From contig NZ_CP151099.1 of assembly GCF_038096175.1 (NCBI RefSeq), positions 5,243,501 through 5,307,500 of the forward strand: DNA of 64,000 nt. Direction: 5' to 3'. Position numbers and translations under genes: made by a program. Position 1 is the stretch's first letter, and each line of letters begins with the position of its first letter. The notes beneath the pieces were generated by a model. The model saw nothing but the letters and a program-made list of their open reading frames with translations, searched no databases and was not told where the DNA came from. The DNA is from Nostoc sp. UHCC 0302. GTDB taxonomy: Bacteria; Cyanobacteriota; Cyanobacteriia; Cyanobacteriales; Nostocaceae. This document shows, piece after piece, positions 43,104 through 53,240 of the stretch.

Positions 43104-46100
43104 ATGAGACAACAAGAAAAAAAAGATAGTTCGATAGTTAGTCTGGCATTATGGCTCGCCTTAGCTACAACCCCTATGGCAGCAACTGTATTGGTATCGG
43201 CTCCTATGCTGGCACAATCTACACCAGAAACTCCCGCTTTTTCACTGCCACAAACAGTGGAAAATGGAACGACAGTGCGGATTGATGGTTCAAGTAGCTT
43301 GGCTGTAATTAACCAAGGCTTGAAAGATAATTTTGAAAAACAGTTTTCAGGCACAAAGGTAGAAATTGCGGCTAACGGTACTGATGCGGCACTGAAAGCT
43401 CTGTCAGAAGGCAAAATCGATATAGCAGCCATTGGTCGTGGCTTGACGCCAAAAGAAAAAGCACAAGGTCTAGAACAAGTCCGCCTCCGCCGTGAGAAGG
43501 TTGCAATCATCGTTAGTACGGAAAATCCTTTCAAGCAGAGCTTGACCAGTCGGCAATTTGCCCGGATTTTCCGAGGCACAGTTACAGATTGGTCGCAAGT
43601 GGGAGGTACTGCGGGTAAAATTCGGTTAATTGATCGCCCAACAACGAGCGATACCCGTGAAAACTTTCGTGATTATCCTGCTTTCAAGGCGGCTAAATTT
43701 GCTACAGGCTCGAATGCTACTCAAGTCGCTGAGGATAATACCGCAGAAATCGTCAAACAACTGGGCAAGGACGGCATCAGCTATGTATTAGCTAATCAGG
43801 TGTCAAAGTTACAAGGTGTGCGAGTTCTCAAATTACATCAAACCTTGCCAGATGATCCTAAATATCCCTTCTCACAACCTTTAGTTTACGTTTACAAAAA
43901 GAATCCTAGCCCCGGCGTCGCCAGCTTTCTTGGCTTTACGATCGCACCACCAGGGCAAAAGGCTATAGAACAAGCTAGAACTTCCCAAGCAGAAGCGATC
44001 GCTGCCAGCCTAACGCCAACAGCTACTCAGCCTACGCCAGCAGCGACAACTTCCCCCAGTGCAGAAACTACACCTGCACCTAATGCAACTGCTCTTGCTA
44101 GCCAAGAACCGTTTGTGGCTCCGGCGACAGTCAAACCAGTTGTAGTCAAGCCAATTGTGGATAGAGAAACACCATTTTGGTTGTTGCTACCTTTATTTAT
44201 TACTGGCGTAGGCGCATTATTACTGTGGTGGTTCCTTGGAAGACGCCCATTGCCAACTGAAAAAACAGACGATTTACCCGAATCAACACCTAATCCGCCT
44301 AGCTCAGAAACTAAAGTAACGGCAACGTCTACCACTATTGTTTCTCCCCCCGTTAAAGAAGCGATCGCCTCTGGTAGTGCGCGAGCTTCTGAAGGAACCA
44401 ACACAATTGCTCAAACACCATCTAATGGAAGAGAGAATTACACTCAGGCAACATCAAATCTGACACAAAAGGCAACTAACGGCGCTTCTAACCTTGAAGG
44501 TACAACCCCGGTTGGAACTAATGGATCATCTGTCTTGACAGGAGCGGCTGCTTTAACTGGAGCAGGGGTAGCTCTCAAGTCTGGGATTTCCGAAAATGGG
44601 AGACAAACCAAACCAACTAATCAGACAACAAACACTCCTGCTGTGGATAGAGTTGCTTCTGAATCTGGCGATGTTGCATGGGATATAGAAGCACCTGCGG
44701 CTGTCGTTAATACTCCATATCCCCAACTTCCTAGTATTCCAGAAGAGGCAGCTAATGTGGAATTGCCTTCACCTGAAGTTACAGACTCAATTGGTGAATC
44801 ACCAAATGTGTCAGGAACTGCAACTAATACAGGGATGGCATTCTTGCTTCCAGAATTACCAGAAATATCAGATTTGACATCTGATATTTGGGATTTAGAT
44901 GATACTGAAGAACCTACAGAGGAAGAACTTCAGGCAGAATCAAATTGGCTAGAGAATACCACGCCTACAGAAGATGCAGCCTCAACAGACGATACAGAAA
45001 CAAGTATTCTATTTAACATTTACGGCAAAGACTCCGAAAGAGAAACAACTGAGGAAACACAAGAAAACAGTATTTATACTGAATTAGCATCACTCGATTC
45101 TAGCGATCTGTCTGCCACAGAAGTTACAGCCTCGCCTGCTAATCTGTCAGAGGAGTCATTCAATCTGGTAGCAGACACAGCTGAACCTACAGCCGATTTG
45201 CCCGAGGAAGTATCTCAAGCAGAGTCTGCCCCAACAGCAGATATTACTGAACCCAACTCAGCAGACTTGGCAAGCGCTGCTACTTTAGCAGCAGGTGCAG
45301 GGATTGTCGGGTGGGCGGCTACCCCTTATGGCGTTGAAGAAACTTCTGAATTAGATATTCCAGCAAAAACTCAAACTCCAGTTGACAATCTACCAGTAGT
45401 AGAAGAGACTGCAACATTACAAGATATTGATGAGAGCAGTATTGTCCTCATAGCCAGCAGTTCTACGTCGGCTAACATCTCTTGGCAGATTTCTGACACC
45501 ACCAAGCAAACACTCCAGCAACAAGGAGGCTCGCAATTGGTAGTCCGGCTCTATGATGTAACTGGAATTGACTTGAGTTACCAGAGTCCCCAACTTGTGC
45601 AGCAGTATGAATGGGAGGGGGGAACACAGGAACGCTCTGTGGCAATTCCCGTGAGCGATCGCGATTACATCGCAGAAATTGGCTATGTTACAGATGACAA
45701 TCGCTGGTTGTTGATAGCTCGTTCAACAATTGTTCGTGTGTTCAGCCCTGTCAATACAGACACCACGGTGGAAAATGCATCGTTATTGGGCGAAACAGCC
45801 ATTGCCTTGGTAGATGCAGATGAGGAGAACAGTATTGTTCTCACACCCAGTAGTTCTACCTCGGCTGATGTGTCTTGGGAGATTTCTGATACTACCAAGC
45901 AAGCACTGCGCCAACAAGGCGGCTCACATTTGATATTGCGGCTTTATGATGTAACTGGAATTGATCTAAGTTATCAGGCTCCGCAACTTCTGCAACAGTA
46001 TGAATGCGAGGAGACAAGACACGATGGCTACGTGATAATTCCCGTGAGCGATCGCGATTACATGACTGAAATTGGCTATCTCACAGATGACGATCACTGG

Positions 46101-46967
46101 TTATTCATAGCCCGTTCAGCAATTGTTCGTATCTTTAGTCCTGTCGATTACACCACGACGGAAAATGCATCTTTATTAAGTGAAACATCTGCTGATTTAG
46201 TAACCGCAGATACAGATACCACGGTAGAAAATGGCTCTTTATTGGGTGAAACAGCTGGGGATCTAGTAACCAAAGATACAGACACCGCGGTGGAAGATAC
46301 ATCGTTCTTGAGCGAATCACTCTTTGGCTTGGTAAATGCAGATACTGATACGACAGTAGAAAATGCATCGTTATTGAGCGAAACAGGTGTTGACTTGGTA
46401 AATGCAGACAAGGAGAGCAGTATTGTTCTCATACCCCGCACTCCCAAATGGGCTTATGTCTCTTGGTACGTCTCCGACAGCAAGAAGGAAGCGCTGCGGC
46501 AACAAGGTGGTTCGCAATTGGTAATCCGGCTTTATGATGTGACTGAGATTGACTTGAGTTATCAGAGTCCCATGCTGATACAGCAGTATGAATGCGAGGA
46601 CGTAACAAATGATCGCTTTGTGGCGATTCCTGTGAGCGATCGCGACTATATTACTGAAATTGGCTATGTCACAGATGACAATCGCTGGTTATCCATAGCT
46701 CGTTCAGCTATTGTTCGTGTCTTCAGTCGTCCCAACGGAGATTTCTGGTTTGTCGCAGATGCTGAATTGATTATCCACGGAGCAACGCAACCAAACACAA
46801 ACGTCACAATTGGTAGCCATAGCATCAAAATTAAACCAGATGGTACTTTCCACTTACGTATTCCCTTTTCAGATGGCTTAATTGACTATCCCATAACAGT
46901 AGCTGCTAATGGAGAAGACGCTAAAACTATCCATAAGAAGTTCTCTCAGGAAACATCAGAAAGTTAG
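43104..46967 (+). CDS. PstS-like binding domain, membrane segment and three DUF4912 domains
   Basis: A 1287-residue protein. A signal or anchor segment (about 12-38) is followed by a phosphate-binding-protein-like domain (about 50-300; RIDGSSSLAVINQGL, KFATGSNATQVAED). A second membrane helix is at about 357-380 (WLLLPLFITGVGALLLWWFL). Then comes a long low-complexity acidic linker, and three DUF4912 domains at about 775-880, 908-1010 and 1102-1210 (SIVLI...SW, GGSQLVVRLYDVTGIDLSYQ, PVSDRDYIAEIGY). The N-terminal domain would face the periplasm and the C-terminal domains the cytoplasm, or the reverse. It looks like a phosphate-type ligand sensor rather than a transporter. GGGG before ATG 43104 serves as ribosome site. 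Confidence 0.88.
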   Translation: MRQQEKKDSSIVSLALWLALATTPMAATVLVSAPMLAQSTPETPAFSLPQTVENGTTVRIDGSSSLAVINQGLKDNFEKQFSGTKVEIAANGTDAALKALSEGKIDIAAIGRGLTPKEKAQGLEQVRLRREKVAIIVSTENPFKQSLTSRQFARIFRGTVTDWSQVGGTAGKIRLIDRPTTSDTRENFRDYPAFKAAKFATGSNATQVAEDNTAEIVKQLGKDGISYVLANQVSKLQGVRVLKLHQTLPDDPKYPFSQPLVYVYKKNPSPGVASFLGFTIAPPGQKAIEQARTSQAEAIAASLTPTATQPTPAATTSPSAETTPAPNATALASQEPFVAPATVKPVVVKPIVDRETPFWLLLPLFITGVGALLLWWFLGRRPLPTEKTDDLPESTPNPPSSETKVTATSTTIVSPPVKEAIASGSARASEGTNTIAQTPSNGRENYTQATSNLTQKATNGASNLEGTTPVGTNGSSVLTGAAALTGAGVALKSGISENGRQTKPTNQTTNTPAVDRVASESGDVAWDIEAPAAVVNTPYPQLPSIPEEAANVELPSPEVTDSIGESPNVSGTATNTGMAFLLPELPEISDLTSDIWDLDDTEEPTEEELQAESNWLENTTPTEDAASTDDTETSILFNIYGKDSERETTEETQENSIYTELASLDSSDLSATEVTASPANLSEESFNLVADTAEPTADLPEEVSQAESAPTADITEPNSADLASAATLAAGAGIVGWAATPYGVEETSELDIPAKTQTPVDNLPVVEETATLQDIDESSIVLIASSSTSANISWQISDTTKQTLQQQGGSQLVVRLYDVTGIDLSYQSPQLVQQYEWEGGTQERSVAIPVSDRDYIAEIGYVTDDNRWLLIARSTIVRVFSPVNTDTTVENASLLGETAIALVDADEENSIVLTPSSSTSADVSWEISDTTKQALRQQGGSHLILRLYDVTGIDLSYQAPQLLQQYECEETRHDGYVIIPVSDRDYMTEIGYLTDDDHWLFIARSAIVRIFSPVDYTTTENASLLSETSADLVTADTDTTVENGSLLGETAGDLVTKDTDTAVEDTSFLSESLFGLVNADTDTTVENASLLSETGVDLVNADKESSIVLIPRTPKWAYVSWYVSDSKKEALRQQGGSQLVIRLYDVTEIDLSYQSPMLIQQYECEDVTNDRFVAIPVSDRDYITEIGYVTDDNRWLSIARSAIVRVFSRPNGDFWFVADAELIIHGATQPNTNVTIGSHSIKIKPDGTFHLRIPFSDGLIDYPITVAANGEDAKTIHKKFSQETSES
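46135..46410 (+). repeat. tandem 20-residue repeats in the DUF4912 linker
   Basis: Between the second and third DUF4912 domains the protein has four or five copies of a unit like DTTVENASLLSETxxDLVxAD. At DNA level units of about 60 bases recur with changes. A single related unit also precedes the second domain (45758-45820). They appear to have multiplied recently. Confidence 0.8.
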
Positions 46968-47086
46968 GAGTTAGAAATACAGACGCGACGCCAGTCGCTA
47001 CAACGGGGAGCCACTGCGTTGGACGGTGAGTGCAGCCACACGTGCGGTGAAACAGCCCGATCTTGGGGTCTCCCCAAGTAGAGGGA

Positions 47087-47299
47087 CTGCTGTTAGCGCA
47101 GCGTAAAGCCTTCGGCATAGCTTCTCTACGAGACGCTAACGCGAACGCTTAGAGCGAGGCACGAGCGTCACCCGTAAGGGCTTTGCCGCCGTTAGCATCA
47201 GCGGTAGCGACGGAGGAGCGTCGTGGACTGCCGTTAGCGTAGCGTAAAGCCTTCGGCATGGCTTCTCTACGAGACGCTAACGCGAACGCTTAGAGCGAG
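47087..47299 (+). repeat. two 72-bp direct repeats with internal palindromes
   Basis: The units at 47087-47158 and 47228-47299 read CTGCTGTTAGCGCAGCG, TAAAGCCTTCGGCAT, TTCTCTACGAGACGCTAACG and AACGCTTAGAGCGAG with few changes. TTAGCGT and ACGCTAA within a unit can pair. They sit in a 670-base non-coding cluster (46968-47637) that also has the modules CAGCGTCTCGCAGAGAGCG and CTACGGGGAAGCAAGCTACG. Confidence 0.85.
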
Positions 47300-47637
47300 C
47301 TTGCGTTCGCGCAGCGTCTCGCAGAGAGCGTCACCCGGAGGGGTTCCCCGACTTGTACCCCTACGGGGAAGCAAGCTACGCACAGCGTCTCCGACAGGAG
47401 AAGCAAGTGGCGTGGAAACCCCCCTGACGCTCGAAGACTCGCTAACGGGTTCACAGTCGCCTGCGGAGGGAAACCCTCCCGCAGCACTGATTCACCGCAA
47501 TGCGCTGGCTCATTAATCGCGTCTATACGGGAGTTAAGAGTTATTAGTTTTTGACTCTTAACTCTGGCTTCGTGTTTTTGTGTTTTCGTGATGAATAAAA
47601 TTTATTTTGTAACCGCAAAGACACAAAGTAAAATTAC

Positions 47638-48534
47638 TTAATTTGTCGCTTGCGTTACCTCCAAATAAATATGCTCTAAGCGCACAGGCTGACGTGCGAT
47701 CGCATCAATTGTTATTCCTTCAAACCGGGAAATAATTTCCTTTAATTCCAAAGGTTCTGGTAACCAAAAAGCCAACTCATTACCATAACGTCGCGGTGTG
47801 AAACCATACTTTTGGGCGCAGGCGATCGCTTGTTCTTCCTGTGGAGTCTGCACTACCAAAATTTCTGCTGCTGGAATCAAAGTGCGTAACTCGGCTAAAC
47901 TTCCTTCAGCCAAAATCTGACCATTTTTCAAAATCCCGATTCTCTGACAAAGACGCTCGACTTCATCTAATAAATGTGTCGTGAATAAAATCGTAATTCC
48001 CTGATTTTTCAGTTGCCGAATCAACTCCCAAATTTCGTATCGCGCCTCAATATCTAACCCAGTAGTTGGTTCATCAAGAATAACTAATTTCGGCTGATGT
48101 ACTAAAGCTACTGCAATATTCAACCGTCGCTGCATCCCACCACTGAGAGTTTCTACCGGACTTTTGGCTCTGTCTAATAGGTTTACAGCCGCCAAAGTTT
48201 CTTTTATCTGTTTCTGGCGTGTTTTTCGGTCTAATCCATAAATATCAGCAAAAAATTTAAGATTCTCCTCACAAGATAAAGTCTTATACAATAAATTTTC
48301 TTGAGGTGCAATACCAATTATTTTTTTAGTCACCTGAGAAACAGGCTGATTATTAATTGTAATATCACCACTATCAGCTTTAAGTAAATTACAAACAATA
48401 TTAATTATCGTTGTCTTTCCGGCTCCATTTGCGCCGAGCAAGCCATAAATTTCTCCAGATTCAATATGTAGATTCAAATTTTTTAGAACATTTCTGAGTT
48501 TATAAGACTTATTTAAATTTTGAATTTTTAACAT
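47638..48534 (-). CDS. ABC transporter ATP-binding protein (orphan)
   Basis: A 298-residue nucleotide-binding subunit of the DrrA/CcmA-like exporter type. Walker A GANGAGKT at 34-41, signature LSGGM at 130-134, Walker B VILDE at 151-155 and the H-loop in LFTTHLLDE are all present. The C-terminal 80 residues form an extra domain common in this subfamily. It would power an ABC-2-type membrane partner, but no permease gene lies next to it in either direction, which is unusual. The stop lies among the repeats to its left. Substrate unknown; a distantly encoded permease is likely. Confidence 0.92.
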   Translation of the reverse strand: MLKIQNLNKSYKLRNVLKNLNLHIESGEIYGLLGANGAGKTTIINIVCNLLKADSGDITINNQPVSQVTKKIIGIAPQENLLYKTLSCEENLKFFADIYGLDRKTRQKQIKETLAAVNLLDRAKSPVETLSGGMQRRLNIAVALVHQPKLVILDEPTTGLDIEARYEIWELIRQLKNQGITILFTTHLLDEVERLCQRIGILKNGQILAEGSLAELRTLIPAAEILVVQTPQEEQAIACAQKYGFTPRRYGNELAFWLPEPLELKEIISRFEGITIDAIARQPVRLEHIYLEVTQATN

Positions 48535-48687
48535 AGTTGCGATTAACTTTTTCCTAAAAGGGATTGGGGATTAAGATTAGTAATTAGCTAATAGTTTTTT
48601 CCAGTCCCCAGTACCTTAATTGATATTTTCCTGCTTCAGGGCATGACGAGCTAATTTCACAGACAATAACATTGGAAATGAGTTAAT
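48535..48687. repeat. low-complexity repeat between the ABC and reductase genes
   Basis: GGGATTGGGGATTAAG, TAATTAGCTAATAG and CCAGTCCCCAGTACC give the G-rich/C-rich hairpin form of the extragenic repeat family. No gene is supported. Confidence 0.55.
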
Positions 48688-49644
48688 TTATGTATCCCAA
48701 GCGCTCGCTTCATTCAGCAAATTGATAGAGGTTGGGTCAAGTTTAATATCTACTGCTTTGATAATTTGGTTTAGCTGCTCAACTTTTGTTGCACTGACAA
48801 TAGGAGCAGTAATGCTAGGACGCGCCAAGAGCCATGCCAAAGAGATTGAGGTAGCAGTAGTATTATAATTTTTTGCCACCTCATCAATTGCCTCTAGAAT
48901 TCGCAAACCACGACTATTCAAATATTTCTTTATAGAACCAGCACGGGAACTATTAGATAAATCTTTTTCTGAGCGATATTTTCCTGAGAGGAAACCACTA
49001 GCGAGAGAAGAATAGCTAATAACACCAATTTCATTTTCTTGGCTCAGTTGTTCCAGTTCCTGCTCATAGTCAGCTCTATCATACAAGTTGTAGAGGGGCT
49101 GAAGACTTTCATAGCGAGGATATCCATGCTGCTTACTGATTTGCAATGCCTGTGACAAACGGGATGCACTATAGTTTGAAGCACCAATTGCACGCACTTT
49201 TCCCTGAGCAATTAATTCCCCATAGGTTTCGAGAGTTTCTTCAATGGGAGTGTTTTGATCATCGATATGTGATTGATATAGATCAATATAATCAGTTTGT
49301 AACCTATGCAATGAGTCCTCAATAGCTTCTTGGATGTGTTTCCGGGAAAGCCCTTTGCCTTTAGCACCCATGTCACTACCAACCTTAGTTGCTATCACAA
49401 TTTGGTCACGTTTACCACGCTGCTTGAGCCATTTCCCTAAGATTGTCTCAGACTCTCCACCCTGATTTCCCGGAGCCCACTTGGAATAGACATCAGCAGT
49501 GTCAATAAAATTACCTCCTGCCGTTATAAAGTTATCTAAAATCTCAAATGCAGTATCTTCATCAATTGTCCACCCTAAGACGTTACCGCCAAAAGATACA
49601 GGTGATACTTCTAGTCCTGAACGTCCAAGTTTGCGTTTTTTCAT
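48688..49644 (-). CDS. aldo/keto reductase
   Basis: A cytoplasmic NAD(P)H-dependent oxidoreductase with a TIM-barrel fold. MKKRKLGRSGLEVSPVSFGG opens the protein; the tetrad is seen as Asp and Tyr in FIDTADVYSKW, Lys in IATKVG and His in YQSHIDDQ. GKVRAIGASNYSASRL and APIVSATKVEQLNQII bind the cofactor. The ATG at 49644 is preferred because AAGGAGTG precedes it at good distance; an upstream frame to 49668 has no such site. Length of 318 residues is usual. Substrate not defined by sequence. A second family member lies at 57849-58868. Confidence 0.92.
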   Translation of the reverse strand: MKKRKLGRSGLEVSPVSFGGNVLGWTIDEDTAFEILDNFITAGGNFIDTADVYSKWAPGNQGGESETILGKWLKQRGKRDQIVIATKVGSDMGAKGKGLSRKHIQEAIEDSLHRLQTDYIDLYQSHIDDQNTPIEETLETYGELIAQGKVRAIGASNYSASRLSQALQISKQHGYPRYESLQPLYNLYDRADYEQELEQLSQENEIGVISYSSLASGFLSGKYRSEKDLSNSSRAGSIKKYLNSRGLRILEAIDEVAKNYNTTATSISLAWLLARPSITAPIVSATKVEQLNQIIKAVDIKLDPTSINLLNEASAWDT

Positions 49645-49823
49645 AAAAACTACACTCCTTGTTACCAAGTCTTTGCTCTTTTGACCAAGTTCTACTCTAC
49701 ATTTTGATTATGGTGGATAAGAGTCGGTATCCGAGCAGGTGAAAATGTAAATCTACCCTAAGACGGGTGATAACAAAAACTTTCCTTTACTCTTAAAGTG
49801 ACAATCTCGAAGATGTTGAGAAA

Positions 49824-50582
49824 TTAGAACTCGCTTACATGGAACTCATTTTCATAATTAGGGTGTTGAGTACCAAGTAACTTGTCCCAAAACGTGAAGT
49901 ACAAACCGTAATGCACCATATACTTACGATGATGTATTGAATGATGCATAGCACCTATGAACCATTTTCCTAGCCACTGGCGAGTAGATGACGCAGGTAA
50001 TAGTTCAAATCCTAGATGAGTTACCACTGCCCATACTGTCATGGTCATAAGTATGACTAACAAGGTAATGAAATGGAGTGGAATGATAAAGATTACAGCC
50101 ACAAAGAAAAGTGCTTGTATAATCGCCTCTGGCAAGTCGAATGCGAAGGAACTCCAAGGTGTCGGCTCTCCTGAACGGTGGTGTCCAGAATGCATCCATC
50201 TGAAAATCAGAGGATGGTGAAACATCCGGTGGATAAAGTAAAAGTAAGTATCTTGAAGAATAAGTACAGCAACAAAGCTAGCTACTAAGTACCAGAGTCC
50301 GTATTTGTGTAAGTCAGTGTATAAGAGGCTTGCTCCCAAACCATGCTCTGAGATGAACAGCGCTGTAAAAGCAGCAAAGACTACTGCCGAAAGAATCGAT
50401 AATTCAATATCTTTTCGGATTGTTCCACCCATTGGCGGCTTCAGACGTAAACTCTGTTTAGCAACAGACTGCCCCAGAACTAAGTAGAAAAGCAAGTACG
50501 CTCCTCCAGCTATCAAAAAGTAGCGGGCAAGAATAACACTGAAGAAAGCAAACCAGTAGAACCAGAATGAGTGGTTACTCAA
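49824..50582 (-). CDS. sterol desaturase / fatty acid hydroxylase family membrane enzyme
   Basis: A di-iron membrane oxygenase of 252 residues. Three His clusters can be seen, HRMFHH, HSGHHRS and HHSIHHRKY, which together hold the di-iron site. Membrane segments lie at about 8-36, 58-82, 92-112 and 155-195. Such enzymes hydroxylate or desaturate lipids; carotenoid and fatty-acid targets are both possible in cyanobacteria. The gene stands alone on the minus strand and no operon partner is visible. Start ATG 50582. Family assignment is firm, substrate open. Confidence 0.92.
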   Translation of the reverse strand: MSNHSFWFYWFAFFSVILARYFLIAGGAYLLFYLVLGQSVAKQSLRLKPPMGGTIRKDIELSILSAVVFAAFTALFISEHGLGASLLYTDLHKYGLWYLVASFVAVLILQDTYFYFIHRMFHHPLIFRWMHSGHHRSGEPTPWSSFAFDLPEAIIQALFFVAVIFIIPLHFITLLVILMTMTVWAVVTHLGFELLPASSTRQWLGKWFIGAMHHSIHHRKYMVHYGLYFTFWDKLLGTQHPNYENEFHVSEF

Positions 50583-51816
50583 TTTAAATTTTCCTTATTT
50601 GAATCCAGATAATATTCTGAAAAATTTATCCTGCTTCTGCCTTGCCCAAAGGACATATACGCCAGAATTCAGGCGTAGGGAGTGTGTTGGTGAGCCAGCA
50701 CGGTGAGTCCTCTTAAAGTTCGCCTAGCCTCTCTGAAGGACATAGCAATTGCCGTTCAGAATCCGAAGTTCTCATCTAAGGAAGCTTCTGTTACAAAGTT
50801 CAGACTTTTTTGAAGGCACAGCGTTTTTGGCTCCACTCATAATTCAGGAGTAAAACAGGCTTTATGCCTAGTTTTTAGACCTAACTGATGTACTTAACTT
50901 TTCTTGGAATCCGCTGTAAATCGTTTTTCGGTCAGCTTACACTTCAATGTTCTCAAAAACTTTCGGCCCAAGTTTAAACAAATTTAGAGCAGACTATCTA
51001 CTGTAGTGAGCAAGAAGTCTGTATCTTCAAGATTACTGCAAGCTGAAATACTTGTTTGACTGTTTATGGAATACATTTAAGGATAATAAAGCACACACTT
51101 TTAGTAATAATAACTAAGTTGAGACTCTTTAGTACTAAGTAACAGTTTATTATTTTTAGGTTGTTATCAAGCAACTTGCTACCTTGATAAAAAAAGTTAT
51201 ATGATGATGCTCATCTAAAGTTATCTCTCTTCTTGATTGCAAAGGTGGCAAAGAAAGAGACTGATAAAATTAAAAGCTTTAAGGAAATCTTACACATTTC
51301 TAAAAAAAAATCATAGATTTTGTTACTAGGATGTGATAACTGTATCAAAAAGATTTAGTAAAAGAACGTGAAATTAATGTAAAGTATTGCCTTAGTTAGT
51401 TAAATATATGTATTGTTAAAAGTGGCTTTTATAACAAGCTCTAATAAAAAATGCAACATTTTGCAGCTGAACTAAGTAAAACTTGGAGAGTTAGAAAAAA
51501 ATTTTGCATCGTCACAACTTTAGTTAGTGTAAAAGTACTTTAACTCCAAGCATCAAAATTTATTTGGTTGCACCCAAAATGCCACATCATACCTTTATTG
51601 GGTAATGAGCCAAGCGTCTGTGCAGCTAAGTTCTGACTTTTTCAACGTACTTCTTTGGTGAATGGATGTGTGCTTTTCAGTAGACTCTTGATTGGGGCCA
51701 TTTTTTAAAATTATTTTTATCTATTCAAGACTGAATAGAAATTTTTCATTATAAATGAAATCCTTAATACCCCTTCAAATCTTGAAAAAACTACTAGGAA
51801 CTTGTACCTAATTCCG
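50583..51816. other. long non-coding gap with degenerate extragenic repeats
   Basis: No gene is supported in 1.23 kb. ACGCCAGAATTCAGGCGT at 50660-50677 is a palindrome with an EcoRI core. A degenerate relative of the repeat at 24535 lies at about 50842-50903 (AATTCAGGAGTAAAACAGGC, then GTACTTAACTTTTCTTG). From 51000 the sequence is AT-rich. The 3' part should contain the promoter of the deacetylase. Confidence 0.5.
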
Positions 51817-52824
51817 ATGAAAAACGTTGTACATCTGCATAGTCAAATCTCCAAGCAAACGCTTAAAACCAAGCCAACATCAAATAAATCAGTAGCTAGT
51901 CTTTCTTTAGACTTAGATAATCTCTGGTGTTATCTAAAAGATAATGGCGAGCAGGGTTGGCAGACTTTACCCTCTTATCTGGATATCGTTGTACCCCGTT
52001 TCCTAGATGTTTTCAAGCAACTGGATTTGACAATTACAGTTTTTGTTGTAGGTCAGGATGCGGCTATTAAAAAGAATCATCAGGCATTACAAGCGATCGC
52101 AGCCGATGGTCACGAAATTGGCAATCACTCCTTTTACCATAACATCTGGTTAAAACAGTATTCAGAGAGTGAGATTGAACAAGAGTTAGCACTGGCTGAA
52201 AAGCATATCCAGCAAGTGACTGGCCAACGCCCCATCGGTTTCCGAAGTCCTGGTTACAGTTTATCTTCTACAGTATTGCGAGTTTTAGCACGTCGGCAAT
52301 ATCAATATGATGCTTCTACTTTTCCCACATTTTTAGGCCCATTGGCACGGGCATACTACATGACGACCTGTAAGTTAAGCGAGGAAGAACGCACGAAACG
52401 CAAGGCCTTGTTTGGTAGTTTCAAAGACGGCTTACAAAGCCTCAAGCCATACCAATGGTGTATGGATAGCAATGATCTGATTGAGATTCCTGTTACCACT
52501 ATGCCGATTTTCAAAGTGCCAATTCACTTCAGCTACCTAATGTATCTGAGTACATTTTCTCCCGATTTGGCGTTGCTTTATTTCCGAATCGCTCTTTGGC
52601 TGTGTAAAGTTACAGGCACTCAGCCTTCTTTACTACTACATCCTACAGACTTTTTAAGTCAAGAAGATGTACCAGAACTATCATTCTTCCCTGGTATGAA
52701 GCTTCCTACTTATAAGAAGCTTTTAGTATTGCGTAAAGCATTAAAGCTTCTATCCAATCAATTTACAGTTTTGCCTCTTGGACAACACGCTCAACTGCTA
52801 ACTAGGGTTCGTCAAGCTGTTTAA
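51817..52824 (+). CDS. polysaccharide deacetylase (NodB-like, carbohydrate esterase 4)
   Basis: A 335-residue enzyme that would remove acetyl groups from an N-acetylated sugar in a polysaccharide or lipid-linked glycan. Motif 1 is LDLDN at 31-35 instead of the usual TFDDG, motif 2 is HEIGNHSFYH at 99-108 with the two metal-binding His, and motif 3 is GFRSPGYSLS. The last part resembles the DUF3473-type extension of wzx-linked deacetylases. I chose ATG 51817 over a TTG at 51802. It lies upstream, on the same strand, of the FAD oxidoreductase and GT2 genes, with a 416-base gap. Confidence 0.88.
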   Translation: MKNVVHLHSQISKQTLKTKPTSNKSVASLSLDLDNLWCYLKDNGEQGWQTLPSYLDIVVPRFLDVFKQLDLTITVFVVGQDAAIKKNHQALQAIAADGHEIGNHSFYHNIWLKQYSESEIEQELALAEKHIQQVTGQRPIGFRSPGYSLSSTVLRVLARRQYQYDASTFPTFLGPLARAYYMTTCKLSEEERTKRKALFGSFKDGLQSLKPYQWCMDSNDLIEIPVTTMPIFKVPIHFSYLMYLSTFSPDLALLYFRIALWLCKVTGTQPSLLLHPTDFLSQEDVPELSFFPGMKLPTYKKLLVLRKALKLLSNQFTVLPLGQHAQLLTRVRQAV

Positions 52825-53240
52825 ATACAATAGAATTCAGGAGGAAACAGTGTGGTATTGGGGACTCCTCAAGTGGAGAAACTGCTGTTCAAAATACAAA
52901 AATTAAATAGGCTTTGAGACATAGTTTATGTACTTTAGTTCATCAACTACAAATATGCTGTAGATCACAATGCAAAGAGTTAAAACATAAGCATTGATAC
53001 AAAAAATATATGCATACTATTGTCTAATATTATCAAATTGTAGACAGATAATATTTTGGTAACACTTACTTAAGTACGCCATTAAAGTACAACTAATATA
53101 AATCTTGAACCTAGCGATATCTAATAAAAAATAAGTACTGAGAAGGATATTTTTTTGGCTTGAATATCTCATTATAATTAATAACATTGAGAACTTCTTC
53201 ATATGAGTTTTAAAAACTAAAACGCAAATATCTTAGATAT
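52825..53240. repeat. gap with a degenerate extragenic repeat
   Basis: TAGAATTCAGGAGGAAACAG at 52831-52850 and the words AATAGGCTTTGAGACATAG and TGTACTTTAGTTC at 52908-52942 follow the order of the repeat family found at 24535. The rest is AT-rich, with no gene supported. Confidence 0.5.
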
